64,000 nucleotides of DNA from an uncultured Gammaproteobacteria bacterium. GTDB taxonomy: Bacteria > Pseudomonadota > Gammaproteobacteria > PS1 > Pseudothioglobaceae. Location: the NCBI GenBank assembly GCA_902512305.1, contig CABXIU010000001.1, positions 124,001-188,000 on the forward strand. The letters run 5' to 3'. The position numbers were made by a program, and so were the translations under genes. Shown here piece after piece: positions 41,770 to 52,107 of the stretch (within the stretch, counting starts at the first letter, position 1; each line of letters starts with the position of its first letter). The notes under the pieces are model-generated. The model saw only the letters and a list, made by a program, of their open reading frames with translations. It was not told the origin of the DNA and did no database searches.

Positions 41770-42564
41770 CTAATTTACATTAAATTGGATAATCAGCTCC
41801 CTATCAAATAATACTTTGTCTGAAGGTAGTGGAAGGGGTGATGATTTGAATACCGCCCTTCTAATTGAGTTTCCAAATGCTTGAGCTTTGCTTTTAGACA
41901 TCCCTTGATTTTCGTTATTACCAGCCCTGCATTCTAGAATTTTTACAGCCTCTACAGCGCCATTAGTAGCTTGTTTAATCAAAACATCACAATTCCAATC
42001 ATCTTTTGCTTCATCATAACTCCAAAAGGTTTTAATTTTTTCCTGAACACTCTGCAAATAGGCAGATCTTATAATTTTTAGTTCTGGGGAAATTTCTTTT
42101 TCTTCAAGTTTTTTTACGTATTCCTTTTTCTTTTTATCTAGAGCTTGATTGTTTTTTGTTAGCTTTTGAATGCGCACACTTTGTTCTTCAGAACTAAGTT
42201 TAGACATTTGGCAGATAAAACTTAATAAAATTTCAAAACCAGTATTTGGCTCATAGTATTCCCATGCGCCATTGATATCTCTTTCGACACCCTCTCCCTC
42301 GCCCATAGGCAGGGAAAATCTAACTCTTTTTGTGACTCTAAATCCTTTTAAGTTGCAATCACCTTGAGCATATGTTGTTTCACTCCCCTTATCCCAAGTA
42401 TCTAAATACCACCAATTGATATATCCGTCTTTCTCTATTAGAGTTGTAAAGTCGATGTATAGGGAAGCATTATCGCCAGGGAGTATCTTTGTCCACTCAC
42501 CGTATGAATTAATAGAAAACATCAAAGAAAATATTATTATTGTTAGTTTTTTCATAGTCTTCAT
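41770..42564 (-). CDS. Hypothetical exported protein (surface-adhesin-like N-terminus)
   Basis: Signal peptide MKKLTIIIFSLMFSINSYG, then WTKILPGDNASLYIDFTTLIEKDGYINWWYL. Confidence 0.6.
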   Translation of the reverse strand: MKTMKKLTIIIFSLMFSINSYGEWTKILPGDNASLYIDFTTLIEKDGYINWWYLDTWDKGSETTYAQGDCNLKGFRVTKRVRFSLPMGEGEGVERDINGAWEYYEPNTGFEILLSFICQMSKLSSEEQSVRIQKLTKNNQALDKKKKEYVKKLEEKEISPELKIIRSAYLQSVQEKIKTFWSYDEAKDDWNCDVLIKQATNGAVEAVKILECRAGNNENQGMSKSKAQAFGNSIRRAVFKSSPLPLPSDKVLFDRELIIQFNVN

Positions 42565-42989
42565 TTACACCAACTCGACTTTTTCCCGCCGTTATATTTG
42601 TAGGCTAAACCATGATCAAGGAGCTCCTGTTCCAAGCTCACACCATCAATTAGGACTCTCGCAACCACTCTAAAGTATTTACCTCTCTCTATCTTAGTTA
42701 GTTTAATTTCTTTAGCGTTAGCCAATTTATTCCTTACAAAATCTCTAGCTTTAAGGGCTAAATCTTTCTCATATTGGCATTTTCCTTGTATCTCTGGGGT
42801 ATCTACTCCATTGAGCCTAATGGCAATGTTTTTACCCACAATAGGAGGCAAAGAGTCTATATTTACTCTAAAAGTATCTCCATCGTAGACGCTGATTACA
42901 TTTGATACCACTACAGTGCCATATTGAGTACCAGCTTGAATCGGAAAAATTCCAAAAAAAAGTAAAAGTATTAAGAAAAAAAATTTCAT
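42561..42989 (-). CDS. Secreted thermonuclease family (SNase-like) protein
   Basis: Signal peptide, VYDGDTFRVNI, IRLNGVDTPEI, LALKARDFVRNKL, LLDHGLAYKY. Confidence 0.88.
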   Translation of the reverse strand: MKFFFLILLLFFGIFPIQAGTQYGTVVVSNVISVYDGDTFRVNIDSLPPIVGKNIAIRLNGVDTPEIQGKCQYEKDLALKARDFVRNKLANAKEIKLTKIERGKYFRVVARVLIDGVSLEQELLDHGLAYKYNGGKKSSWCK

Positions 42990-43134
42990 AATTAAATGCC
43001 AATATTTGCTATCATTTTAGCTGTGTGTTGAAAAGTTACAATGCTCTTCATAAAAACTATATTATTTCTTCATAAATAATAAATAATATACTTAGTACAA
43101 TGCCATTTTTTTTAAAGAACTTATCTGTATTCAA

Positions 43135-44508
43135 ATGATTAATTTAAAGCCTTCTCTTAAAACCTTTTTTCTAGTCTTAAGTACCCTATTGTTCTTATCT
43201 AATCCATCCTTGGCAGATGATGAGAATTACTCCCCTCTTGACTCACCCTCTTTTTTCGAAGGCTTAAATACTTTTACTGCTGTTTTCTCACAGATCAAAC
43301 AGCAATATGTTGATGAAGTTGATGATGAGACTTTATTTAATAACGCCATAAGGGGTTTAATTGAAGGACTAGATCCGCATTCTAGCTTGCTTGAGCCGGT
43401 TGATCAATCCAAGGTTAGCGAAAGCACATCGGGCCAATTTGGTGGCCTTGGCATTGTTATTGGAACTAAAGGTGATTTTATCGAAGTTGTTTCTCCAATT
43501 GACGATACTCCGGCCTATCGAGCTGGCCTTAAGGCGGGTGATATTATTTTGCAAATTGGTGACCAAAATGTCAATCAGATCAACCTTGAAGAGGGAGTCA
43601 AACTTATGAGAGGCGCCCCAGGTACTAGCATAAAGCTAACTATTGGTCGTCCAGATGTCGCCCCATTCGTTGTCGAAATAACTCGTGAAATTATAACTAT
43701 TACATCCGCCAAGGGTTTGCTGATAGATGATGGTATTGGTTATTTGAGAATCGCTCAATTCCAAAGACCGACTGCCGAAGTGGTTGAAGATATTATTGCT
43801 GACCTCGTAGAGAAAAATGAGGGAAATCTTGATTCCTTGATTATTGATTTAAGAAATAATCCTGGGGGGCTTTTAGACTCCTCTATAGATATCGCAAACT
43901 TATTCATCGATGAGCCTGGAATAGTCGTTTATACAGAAGGAAGAACACCGAGTGCAAACATATCCTTCCCAACAAAACGTGGTGATATTTTGAATGGTGC
44001 GCCGATTGTAGTACTTATGAATGTAGGTTCTGCATCTGCCTCTGAGATTGTAGCTGGCGCTCTTCAAGACCACAAACGAGCAATTATCATGGGAGAAGAG
44101 TCATTTGGTAAAGGCTCTGTCCAGTCCATGATGGCACTGGAGGATGGCTATGGCCTTAAACTCACCACAGCGCGATACTTTACGCCATCTGGGAGATCTA
44201 TTCAGGCTAAGGGAATATCCCCAGATATCGAACTAGATAATACTTCTTGGAAAAATGATGAAGAGGAAGAAGACTCAATAGACTTTAGTTCTCAAGAAAA
44301 AGACCTTAAAAACTCATTAATAGCTCAAGATGAAGACGAGGTAGCTCCAGAAGATCCAACAGAAATGAGTCCTGAAGAGATTCTAAAGTCACAAGATGAA
44401 ATTACTGATGCTCGAGATCAAGAATTCATAGACCTCCTTCTGGGAGATTACTATGTGCATGAAGCGGTAAATGTATTGAAAGCTTTAAAAATCTATCAAA
44501 AAGAATAA
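43135..44508 (+). CDS. ctp: Carboxy-terminal processing protease (S41A), PDZ domain
   Basis: GLDPHSSLLEP, PDZ domain GDIILQIGDQNVN, VVLMNVGSASASEIVAGALQDHKRAIIMGEESFGKGSVQ. Confidence 0.95.
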   Translation: MINLKPSLKTFFLVLSTLLFLSNPSLADDENYSPLDSPSFFEGLNTFTAVFSQIKQQYVDEVDDETLFNNAIRGLIEGLDPHSSLLEPVDQSKVSESTSGQFGGLGIVIGTKGDFIEVVSPIDDTPAYRAGLKAGDIILQIGDQNVNQINLEEGVKLMRGAPGTSIKLTIGRPDVAPFVVEITREIITITSAKGLLIDDGIGYLRIAQFQRPTAEVVEDIIADLVEKNEGNLDSLIIDLRNNPGGLLDSSIDIANLFIDEPGIVVYTEGRTPSANISFPTKRGDILNGAPIVVLMNVGSASASEIVAGALQDHKRAIIMGEESFGKGSVQSMMALEDGYGLKLTTARYFTPSGRSIQAKGISPDIELDNTSWKNDEEEEDSIDFSSQEKDLKNSLIAQDEDEVAPEDPTEMSPEEILKSQDEITDARDQEFIDLLLGDYYVHEAVNVLKALKIYQKE

Positions 44509-44515
44509 TTGATAG

Positions 44516-44540
44516 GCTTACTAATTATTAATTAGTAAGC
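44516..44540. terminator. Hairpin between convergent ctp and lepB (possible bidirectional terminator)
   Basis: Perfect 11-bp stem GCTTACTAATT/AATTAGTAAGC with 3-nt loop; no strong T tract. Confidence 0.5.
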
Positions 44541-44549
44541 GTTAAGGAT

Positions 44550-45464
44550 CTAGTTGAATCCACCAATTCTGCTGAATTGCATTGTGTTGTAATTCCAGTC
44601 CCAGTGCATCCAGATGCCTATCGCCCTTCCAATAATATATTCCTCAGGAACAAAACCCCAAAATCTTGAGTCACTACTATGAGATCGATTATCCCCCATA
44701 ACAAAATAATGGCCATCTGGAATCGTAATCTCAGGGATTTTTTTAGATTGAGTGTTCGGGTTAAGAAGTATTTCATGTGGCAATGAATTAATGAATTCTT
44801 GGACTAACTTATAGTTATTCATCAATTGACCAGAATCAACCCCTTTATAGGGTCCAATATTCTTTATATCTGATACTTTTCCATTAATGATCAGTTGATC
44901 TTCACTATAAGAAATAACGTCTCCTGGGGTCGCTACAACGCGTTTAATAAAATCCACCCCTGAGTAACCTGGATTCTTTTCATAGTTAGGATATCTGAAG
45001 ACTATAACGTCACCTCTATTTGGTTTAGAAAATTCAACTAACTTAGTGTTCGTAATGGGCAGTCTGAAGCCATAATCAAACTTATTAACCACGATAAAGT
45101 CACCCGTCAAAAGTGTTGGCATCATGGAGTTAGATGGGACACGAAAAGGTTCAAATATAAACCCCCTAAAAACAAAAACCAAAAGTAAAACAGGAAAAAG
45201 TTCAATTGACCATTGAACAATTTTGGGCCTATGACTATATTTTTCAGACTTGGAAAACTTTAAAAATATTAAAAAATAAGCAATTTTCCCAATTTTTGAT
45301 TTTTCTTGAGTAGCTTCAGTGGTTGATTTTTCAGTTTCTTTTGATAGAAACAGGTCAACTAAAACAACCACAATAGCGAGGATCATAGCGATAAAGAGCC
45401 AAGAGAGGACGTCCCAAGCAAAGAATGGCTCTGCATTTTTTAATACTGCTTCGTATATAGACAT
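44550..45464 (-). CDS. lepB: Signal peptidase I
   Basis: FRVPSNSMMPTLLTGDFIVVNKFDYG, VIFRYP, FIKRVVATPGD, VMGDNRSHSSDSRFWGFVP. Confidence 0.96.
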   Translation of the reverse strand: MSIYEAVLKNAEPFFAWDVLSWLFIAMILAIVVVLVDLFLSKETEKSTTEATQEKSKIGKIAYFLIFLKFSKSEKYSHRPKIVQWSIELFPVLLLVFVFRGFIFEPFRVPSNSMMPTLLTGDFIVVNKFDYGFRLPITNTKLVEFSKPNRGDVIVFRYPNYEKNPGYSGVDFIKRVVATPGDVISYSEDQLIINGKVSDIKNIGPYKGVDSGQLMNNYKLVQEFINSLPHEILLNPNTQSKKIPEITIPDGHYFVMGDNRSHSSDSRFWGFVPEEYIIGRAIGIWMHWDWNYNTMQFSRIGGFN

Positions 45465-45513
45465 AGAATAGAGTTTTTTATAAAGGGCGTATTATAACAA
45501 TCTGGTGCTTGCG

Positions 45514-46818
45514 CTATGCAACTTCCTTAATGCTCATTCCTATCGAATTAGCTAACTCAACAAAATTTGGGAACGACGTTTTAACATTATCGACGCCTTC
45601 GATTTCAATGTTAAATTTTGACCTTACAGAAGCAATTGCAAAGGCCATTGAGATTCGATGATCATGATGTGATTTGATTAAAGAGGTTTGTTCTTTGAAT
45701 TGTCCACCTTTGATTTTAATACCATCTTCTAAAACTTCATTCTCAATCCCTAAAGACGTTAAACCATCAGCCATCACTTGTATTCTGTCTGACTCTTTAA
45801 CTCTTAGCTCTTTTGCACCTGTAAGAACAGTTTCTCCCTGGGCGCAACTTGCAGCAATAAACAAGACAGGAAACTCGTCAATTGCAATTGGAACTAGATT
45901 TTTTGGAATTTGAATTCCTTTAAGTCTAGAGGAATAGACTTTGATATCGGCAATCAATTCTCCAGCCTGAAGCCTTTCATTAGTTAATTCAATCTTACCG
46001 CCCATCAATTTGAGAATATCAATGACACCAGTCCTAGTTGAATTAATATTTACTGCTTTTAGGACGATATTTGAGTTTTCTGAGATACACGCTGCAACCA
46101 TAAAAAATGCTGCAGATGAAATATCACTCGGAACTTCGATTTCGCAAGCTTGTAGGGAACCACCACCTTGAATTGATATCGTATTGTGTGATGAATCAAC
46201 ATCATAACCAAAGCCTCTCAGCATTCTCTCAGTATGGTCTCGAGACACACCATTTTCAATAACAGTGGTTTTGCCCTCACTGTATAAGCCAGCCAACAAC
46301 ACACAAGACTTAATTTGAGCCGATGCAACAGGTAAAGTATATTCTATGGCCGACAATTGATTTCCACCTTTAATTGAAAGAGGAGGTTTTGAGTCAACGC
46401 CAGATATATCTGCACCCATTTGACGAAGTGGCTCAATTACCCTGCCCATAGGCCTTTTTGAAAGTGATTCATCGCCACACAGCTCTGAGTCAAAGCTTTG
46501 AGCACTAAGAAGGCCAGACATCAGGCGCATTGAAGTTCCTGAATTTCCAAGGTTTAGAGGGCTAGTAGCTGCCTTTAGTCCATGCATACCGACACCGTTA
46601 ATAACAACATTAGAGCCATTTCTCTCAATTTTGACGCCCATACTCTTAAAAGCATTCAATGTAGCTAAACTATCTTCTCCCTCTAAAAAGCCTGAAACCT
46701 TTGTAATTCCATGACTAATTGAGCCAAGAATGATTGATCGGTGTGAGATTGATTTATCTCCAGGAACTTTAATAGAGCCACTTAAAGTCGCACAATTCGA
46801 AGTGATGAAGTTTGACAT
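45514..46818 (-). CDS. aroA: 3-phosphoshikimate 1-carboxyvinyltransferase
   Basis: GDKSISHRSIILGS, LGNSGTSMRLMSG, RVKESDRI, HDHRISMAFA. Confidence 0.97.
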   Translation of the reverse strand: MSNFITSNCATLSGSIKVPGDKSISHRSIILGSISHGITKVSGFLEGEDSLATLNAFKSMGVKIERNGSNVVINGVGMHGLKAATSPLNLGNSGTSMRLMSGLLSAQSFDSELCGDESLSKRPMGRVIEPLRQMGADISGVDSKPPLSIKGGNQLSAIEYTLPVASAQIKSCVLLAGLYSEGKTTVIENGVSRDHTERMLRGFGYDVDSSHNTISIQGGGSLQACEIEVPSDISSAAFFMVAACISENSNIVLKAVNINSTRTGVIDILKLMGGKIELTNERLQAGELIADIKVYSSRLKGIQIPKNLVPIAIDEFPVLFIAASCAQGETVLTGAKELRVKESDRIQVMADGLTSLGIENEVLEDGIKIKGGQFKEQTSLIKSHHDHRISMAFAIASVRSKFNIEIEGVDNVKTSFPNFVELANSIGMSIKEVA

Positions 46819-46826
46819 CGGTTAAT

Positions 46827-47678
46827 TTACCCCACCCATGAATCCCTAGTTTTTTTTGCAGTGGCAAACAAGGCTTCTAACTTTTCACTATTTTCATCAT
46901 CTAAAGCATTTACAAGGTCATCAAGGGTCGCTTGATAGCCCTTTAAATGCCTAATAATTTGATCTTGATTTTGAAGACAAATATCTCTCCACATGATTGG
47001 ATCACCTGATGCTATCCTAGAAAAATCTTTAAAGCCACCGGCAGCGTATATTGAAGCCGTCGGGTTTTGATCGACAAGATAATTAACTAATGAAAATGCC
47101 AACATATGCGGTAGATGAGAGGTCATTCCAAGAAGTTCGTCATGCGATGCAGGATTCATAAAATCAACCTCTGCACCTACACTTCTCCAAATGTCTTCAA
47201 TTAATTTTATTTTTTCAGGCTCACTATTCTCTATCGGGGTAATAATGACCTTTTTTCCATTAAAAAGGTTTGCATCGCTAGCTTCAAAGCCACTTCTCTC
47301 CTTACCAGCAATTGGATGAGCAGGTACGAAGCAACTAGATTTTTCACCTAAAGCATTTTGCGCTATATTAACTATATTGGTTTTAGTACTGCCAACATCA
47401 GTAATAATGACATCATCAGAAATCAAAGGATTAATTTCATTAAAAATGTTTTGAAATATGCCAACAGGAGTAGCAATAACGATAATATTTGCATTATCTA
47501 CCGCTTCTTGAATATTAGTTGATAACTGATCAATGATGTTACTCTTTTTAGCCTCTTCAAGCCTTGCTTGATCTCTTCCGTACCCAAAGACGACTTTAGC
47601 CAGATTATTTTCTTTTATGGCTTTAGCGAGTGAGCCACCAATAAGTCCAACACCAATAATTGTAATTTTATTTATCAT
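46827..47678 (-). CDS. tyrA: Prephenate dehydrogenase
   Basis: IIGVGLIGGSLAKAI, HPIAGKERSGFEA, TSHLPHMLAF. Confidence 0.93.
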   Translation of the reverse strand: MINKITIIGVGLIGGSLAKAIKENNLAKVVFGYGRDQARLEEAKKSNIIDQLSTNIQEAVDNANIIVIATPVGIFQNIFNEINPLISDDVIITDVGSTKTNIVNIAQNALGEKSSCFVPAHPIAGKERSGFEASDANLFNGKKVIITPIENSEPEKIKLIEDIWRSVGAEVDFMNPASHDELLGMTSHLPHMLAFSLVNYLVDQNPTASIYAAGGFKDFSRIASGDPIMWRDICLQNQDQIIRHLKGYQATLDDLVNALDDENSEKLEALFATAKKTRDSWVG

Positions 47679-48739
47679 AAGAGAGTTTTCAGTGCTTCAA
47701 GTAAATGCTCATTTTCAGAAGAAGTACCAATTGAAATTCTTAGGTATCCATTCATTTCAACCGGACGAACAATAACTCCTTCTTTGAGAAGGTCATTATA
47801 TATTTTCATTGCATCCTTAAACTCAACAGCAATAAAATTTGCATATGAAGGAATAAACTTTAAATTTAGGTCTTTAAAGCCCTTTATTAGCTGATTATAG
47901 CCATTAGAATTCATTGTTACTGAATCAGAGAGATACTTATCATCCTTTAGTGCAGCGATGGCAGCAACTTGTGCAGTATGATTCACATTGAATGGTTCTC
48001 TAACTCGATTGATGTAATCAACAATTAATGGACTAGATATTGAGTATCCAACACGTAAACCTGCCAAGCCATATGCTTTTGAAAAGGTACGCGTAATGAT
48101 TAGATTTTCAAATTCATTAAGCCACTTTATAGCGCTATCATCAATCTTTAAGTATTCAAAATAGGCCTGATCAAGTACAACTGGTATATTTGTTGGAGTT
48201 TGCTTTAGAAAGCTATAAACCTCATCATCACTAAGAAGTGTCCCGGTTGGATTGTTTGGGTTTGCAATATAAATCAGCTTTGTTTGCTTAGATATGAGGC
48301 TTTGCATTGAGCCCAAATCATGCTCAAAATTATTCGCTGGCGAAACAACAGCAGTAGCCCCTAAGGCCTGAGTTACCAGTGGATAGACTACAAAGGCGTA
48401 TTGAGAAAAAATAACCTCATCAGTTTTTTTTGATACAAACACTCTTGCGATTAACTCTAATAGCTCATTTGAGCCATTGCCCAATGAAATCATGCCTGAG
48501 GACACGTTATGTTTTTCAGAAATTGCTTTTTTAAGTTCAAAGCAATTGCCATCAGGATAACGATTTATATTTACAAGAGAGTCATTAATTGCTTTCTTGA
48601 CACTTTTACTTATCCCTAACGGGTTTTCATTTGAGGCAAGTTTAGAAATTTTAGTAAGGCCAAGTTCTCTCGCAAGCTCTTCAATTGGCTTTCCTCCTTG
48701 ATATGGACTCAAGCCAAGGATTGATTCACAGGCATTCAT
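47675..48739 (-). CDS. hisC: Histidinol-phosphate aminotransferase
   Basis: KLASNENPLG, NPNNPTGTLL, TRTFSKAYGLAGLRVGY. Confidence 0.95.
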   Translation of the reverse strand: MNACESILGLSPYQGGKPIEELARELGLTKISKLASNENPLGISKSVKKAINDSLVNINRYPDGNCFELKKAISEKHNVSSGMISLGNGSNELLELIARVFVSKKTDEVIFSQYAFVVYPLVTQALGATAVVSPANNFEHDLGSMQSLISKQTKLIYIANPNNPTGTLLSDDEVYSFLKQTPTNIPVVLDQAYFEYLKIDDSAIKWLNEFENLIITRTFSKAYGLAGLRVGYSISSPLIVDYINRVREPFNVNHTAQVAAIAALKDDKYLSDSVTMNSNGYNQLIKGFKDLNLKFIPSYANFIAVEFKDAMKIYNDLLKEGVIVRPVEMNGYLRISIGTSSENEHLLEALKTLL

Positions 48740-49815
48740 AAAACTGCAACTGGGTAGGACCCTAGTATCTCCAATTTAGAAACTTTAGATTCAATTTTTG
48801 AAATAGCATCTTTGACATTTTTTTCATCCTTGTGCCCTTCTATATCAATGAAAAAGAGATATTCCCATTTAACTCCTGGAATAGGATGTCTTGCCAATTG
48901 AAGCATATTTATTTTATTGTCTTTAAAGGGCTCTAATAAATCAAAAAGTGCACCAGATTCATGTTTAGTAACAACCAGTAAAGAGGTTTTATCGTTGATG
49001 CCCTGAGGGACTTCATCTTTGCCTATCACTATGAAGCGGGTGACATTGCCTGCATTATCCTCAATATTTTTAGCAACCCTTTGAAGCCCGTAAATGTTTA
49101 AAGCAACCTTCGATGCAATAGCGGCAGCATTGGGTTCGTCCTTGACCATTCTAGCGCCTAGTGCATTTGAAGCTACAGGTCTAAGCTCAGTATTAGGGTA
49201 ATGATTTGCAAGCCATCTATGGCATTGGTCTAGAGCCTGTTGGTGAGCGTATATTACTTTAATCTCTTTAGATTGATCCTGCATCATTAGGTGATGTGCA
49301 ACAGCAATCTCTACCTCACCACAAACGTTTAAGTCATGGCTATAGAGCATATCAAGAGAAGTGCCAATTACGCCATTTGATGAATTTTCAATTGGAACCA
49401 CTCCGTATTGCGCATTATCCGTCTCAACTTGATGAAAAATTTCATCAACTGTTCCACAGTCAAGTGGCGATACACCATGACCAAAGTGCTTAAGTGCTGC
49501 TTCCTGAGTAAATGTCCCTTCAGGACCTAAAAAAGCAATTTTTAGGGGTTGCTCAAGAGCAAGGCAAGCTGACATGATTTCTCTAAAAATGAGTGCAATA
49601 TCTTTGTCCTTAAGAAGACTTTTATTTCTTTGAATGACTCGACTTAAAACTTCAGCCTCTCTCTCTGGACGATAGAAAGCAGTTTGAGTGTTTGATTCCT
49701 GCTTAGCAAGTGCTACTTTAGCAGCAAGATCCGCACGCTCAGAAATTAGAAGCTGAATCTTTTGATCCAGTTCATCAATCTCTGATCTTAAATTTTCAAG
49801 TGAATTGCTTTTCAT
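48736..49815 (-). CDS. pheA: Bifunctional chorismate mutase/prephenate dehydratase
   Basis: Chorismate mutase N-terminus (LRSEIDELDQKIQLLISERADLA), FLGPEGTFTQEAALKHFG, ACT domain. Confidence 0.96.
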   Translation of the reverse strand: MKSNSLENLRSEIDELDQKIQLLISERADLAAKVALAKQESNTQTAFYRPEREAEVLSRVIQRNKSLLKDKDIALIFREIMSACLALEQPLKIAFLGPEGTFTQEAALKHFGHGVSPLDCGTVDEIFHQVETDNAQYGVVPIENSSNGVIGTSLDMLYSHDLNVCGEVEIAVAHHLMMQDQSKEIKVIYAHQQALDQCHRWLANHYPNTELRPVASNALGARMVKDEPNAAAIASKVALNIYGLQRVAKNIEDNAGNVTRFIVIGKDEVPQGINDKTSLLVVTKHESGALFDLLEPFKDNKINMLQLARHPIPGVKWEYLFFIDIEGHKDEKNVKDAISKIESKVSKLEILGSYPVAVL

Positions 49816-49961
49816 TGCATGCAGTTTAAATTAAATCTTTTCGGGGTATTTTACCTAAGACTGATAGTACTTCAAAGTATTGTTATTATTAAGTTTATGA
49901 AACAATAATCGAATGAATTAATTATTACACATCAAATAAAAAAAAGATATAATTTCCTAAA

Positions 49962-50110
49962 ATTTGGTTATGGAAGTTGGTGTGAGTCCAACACTGCCCT
50001 CGCAACGGTATTTCTTAAAGAAGAGTCCGATACATCCCAAATTCGTTTACTTAATACTACGATGGGTGGTGAGTTAAGGTATTGCTTATAAGCGATTCTT
50101 ACCTCTAAAT
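49962..50110 (+). ncRNA. Cobalamin riboswitch upstream of the corrinoid adenosyltransferase
   Basis: GGTTATGGAAGTTGGTGTGAGTCCAACACTGCCCTCGCAACGGTA core (B12-box-like), CCGATACATCCC, and a 3' hairpin AGGTA...GCTTATAAGC...TACCT (50076-50104) before the start codon. Confidence 0.88.
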
Positions 50111-50143
50111 CCCCCTTTTAATTCTTATTTATAGGTTTTAAAT

Positions 50144-50737
50144 ATGACGGATAAAAGTTATAAAAAACGCATGCAACGCAAAAAAGAATACATTGATTCC
50201 AGAATCGATCAGGCAAATATTGATAAAGGAATCATTGTTCTTCTAACTGGTAATGGTAAGGGTAAATCATCATCAGCTATGGGGATGATCTGTAGATCAC
50301 TTGGTTATGACATGAAAGTGGCTCTTGTTCGTTTCTTAAAGGGTGATCAACAAACAGGAGAAGATCTTTTTTTAGAAAATCATCCAAATATTGTTTCAGC
50401 TCATATGAAAAGTGGCTTTACCTGGGATACGCAGGATCAGGAGTTAGATAAGATAAAAGCAAGGGAAACTTGGACAGAGGCTAAGCAATTTCTACAAAAT
50501 CCTGAAATAGCTGTTGTTGTACTTGATGAAATAACCTACATGATTAACTATAACTATCTTGATGAATCTGAAATATTGGATTCATTAGCAAATAGACCTA
50601 AAGATCAACATGTCGTGATAACTGGAAGAGCTGCTAGCCAGGGCTTGATTGATGCTTCAGATACAGTGAGTGAAGTTGAGGATGTAAAACACGCTTTTAG
50701 GGCCAATATCAGAGCACAAAAAGGTATTGATTTATAG
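50144..50737 (+). CDS. cobO: Cob(I)yrinic acid a,c-diamide adenosyltransferase (CobO/BtuR)
   Basis: LLTGNGKGKSSSAMGM P-loop, VVVLDEITYMINYNYL, HVVITGRAA. Confidence 0.94.
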   Translation: MTDKSYKKRMQRKKEYIDSRIDQANIDKGIIVLLTGNGKGKSSSAMGMICRSLGYDMKVALVRFLKGDQQTGEDLFLENHPNIVSAHMKSGFTWDTQDQELDKIKARETWTEAKQFLQNPEIAVVVLDEITYMINYNYLDESEILDSLANRPKDQHVVITGRAASQGLIDASDTVSEVEDVKHAFRANIRAQKGIDL

Positions 50738-50741
50738 ATTA

Positions 50742-52103
50742 TTAGCTATTTTCAAGTAAATATTGTATGGCTTGAAATAAATACCCAACGGATACAATTT
50801 TCATACCTTTAATGCTTTTCTTAGGCTTATTTCCTTTCGGTATGATGGCAAGCTCAAAGCCTTGTTTTTGAGCTTCTGAGAGCCTTTCTTGGGCATTATA
50901 AACCGGCCTGACTTCGCCAGTCAGCCCTACTTCACCAAAGGCAATCCAATTACTTGGAATAACCTTATCTCTTAAGCTTGAGACTATAGCAAGCATTACA
51001 ACAAGGTCAGATGCGGTTTCGCTCACCTTAATTCCGCCAACTACATTAATAAATACGTCTTGATCGAAGGTTGCAATCCCTGAATGTTTATGGAGAATTG
51101 CTAACTGAAGTGCTAGTCTATTGTGATCTAAACCTACGCTTACACGCTTTGGAGTTCCATTTGTCTGATCAACTAGTGCTTGAATCTCAATCAAAAGAGG
51201 TCTTGTAGCCTCTCTAGTGACCATGACCATTGAACCAGAGGATGGATTCTCCTGATTTGATAGAAAAATTGAGGATGGATTACTGACTTGCTGAAGTCCC
51301 TTTTCACTCATTGCAAAAACGCTTATCTCGTTGACCGCTCCAAAGCGATTTTTTACTGCTCTAATGACTCGATAACGACCTCCTGGATCTCCCTCAAAGT
51401 ACAAAACTGCATCAACCATATGCTCAAGTATTCTTGGTCCCGCAAGCGCTCCACCCTTTGTCACATGGCCAATCATCAATAAAATCGTGTTTGTTTGTTT
51501 AGCATATTGAGTAAGCTGAGCAGCACAATCTCTTACCTGGGTCACTGAACCTGGAGCTGAGGTTGATAAATCAGTTACCATAGTCTGAATAGAGTCAATT
51601 ACAATAACCTTGGGCTCAACATCTTTTAAAAGTTTAAGTATTTTCTCTAAGTGAGTTTCACCAATAAAAAGAATATCTTCCTTAATATTTAATCTAACTG
51701 ATCTCTCACTTACCTGTTCCGCAGATTCCTCTCCACTTACATACAGAGTAGTGTTGTCTTTGTTTAAGGTAGCTAAAGCTTGAAGAATAAGGGTTGATTT
51801 ACCAATTCCCGGATCGCCTCCAATAAGAACAACTGACCCATCAACTAGACCTCCACCTAAAGTACGATCAAGCTCAGTAAGGCCAGTTGATAATCGATCT
51901 TTATTTTGAGATTTAACTTCAGTTAAGCTTTGAACTTTTGATGCAGGAAGGTCTTTTAGGCTATCTGGCTTAGAAGATGTGGCTTGAGACATGACAATCT
52001 CTTCTAAGGTATTCCATTCTTTACAATCTAAGCATTGACCAGCCCACTGATGGTGAGAGGCGCCACACTCTCGGCATACAAACTCAACTTTTGTTTTAGC
52101 CAT
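50742..52103 (-). CDS. radA: DNA repair protein RadA
   Basis: N-terminal C4 zinc motif CRECGASHHQWAGQCLDC, GGDPGIGKSTL Walker A, KNRFG motif, Lon-like C-terminus. Confidence 0.97.
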   Translation of the reverse strand: MAKTKVEFVCRECGASHHQWAGQCLDCKEWNTLEEIVMSQATSSKPDSLKDLPASKVQSLTEVKSQNKDRLSTGLTELDRTLGGGLVDGSVVLIGGDPGIGKSTLILQALATLNKDNTTLYVSGEESAEQVSERSVRLNIKEDILFIGETHLEKILKLLKDVEPKVIVIDSIQTMVTDLSTSAPGSVTQVRDCAAQLTQYAKQTNTILLMIGHVTKGGALAGPRILEHMVDAVLYFEGDPGGRYRVIRAVKNRFGAVNEISVFAMSEKGLQQVSNPSSIFLSNQENPSSGSMVMVTREATRPLLIEIQALVDQTNGTPKRVSVGLDHNRLALQLAILHKHSGIATFDQDVFINVVGGIKVSETASDLVVMLAIVSSLRDKVIPSNWIAFGEVGLTGEVRPVYNAQERLSEAQKQGFELAIIPKGNKPKKSIKGMKIVSVGYLFQAIQYLLENS

Positions 52104-52107
52104 AAGA

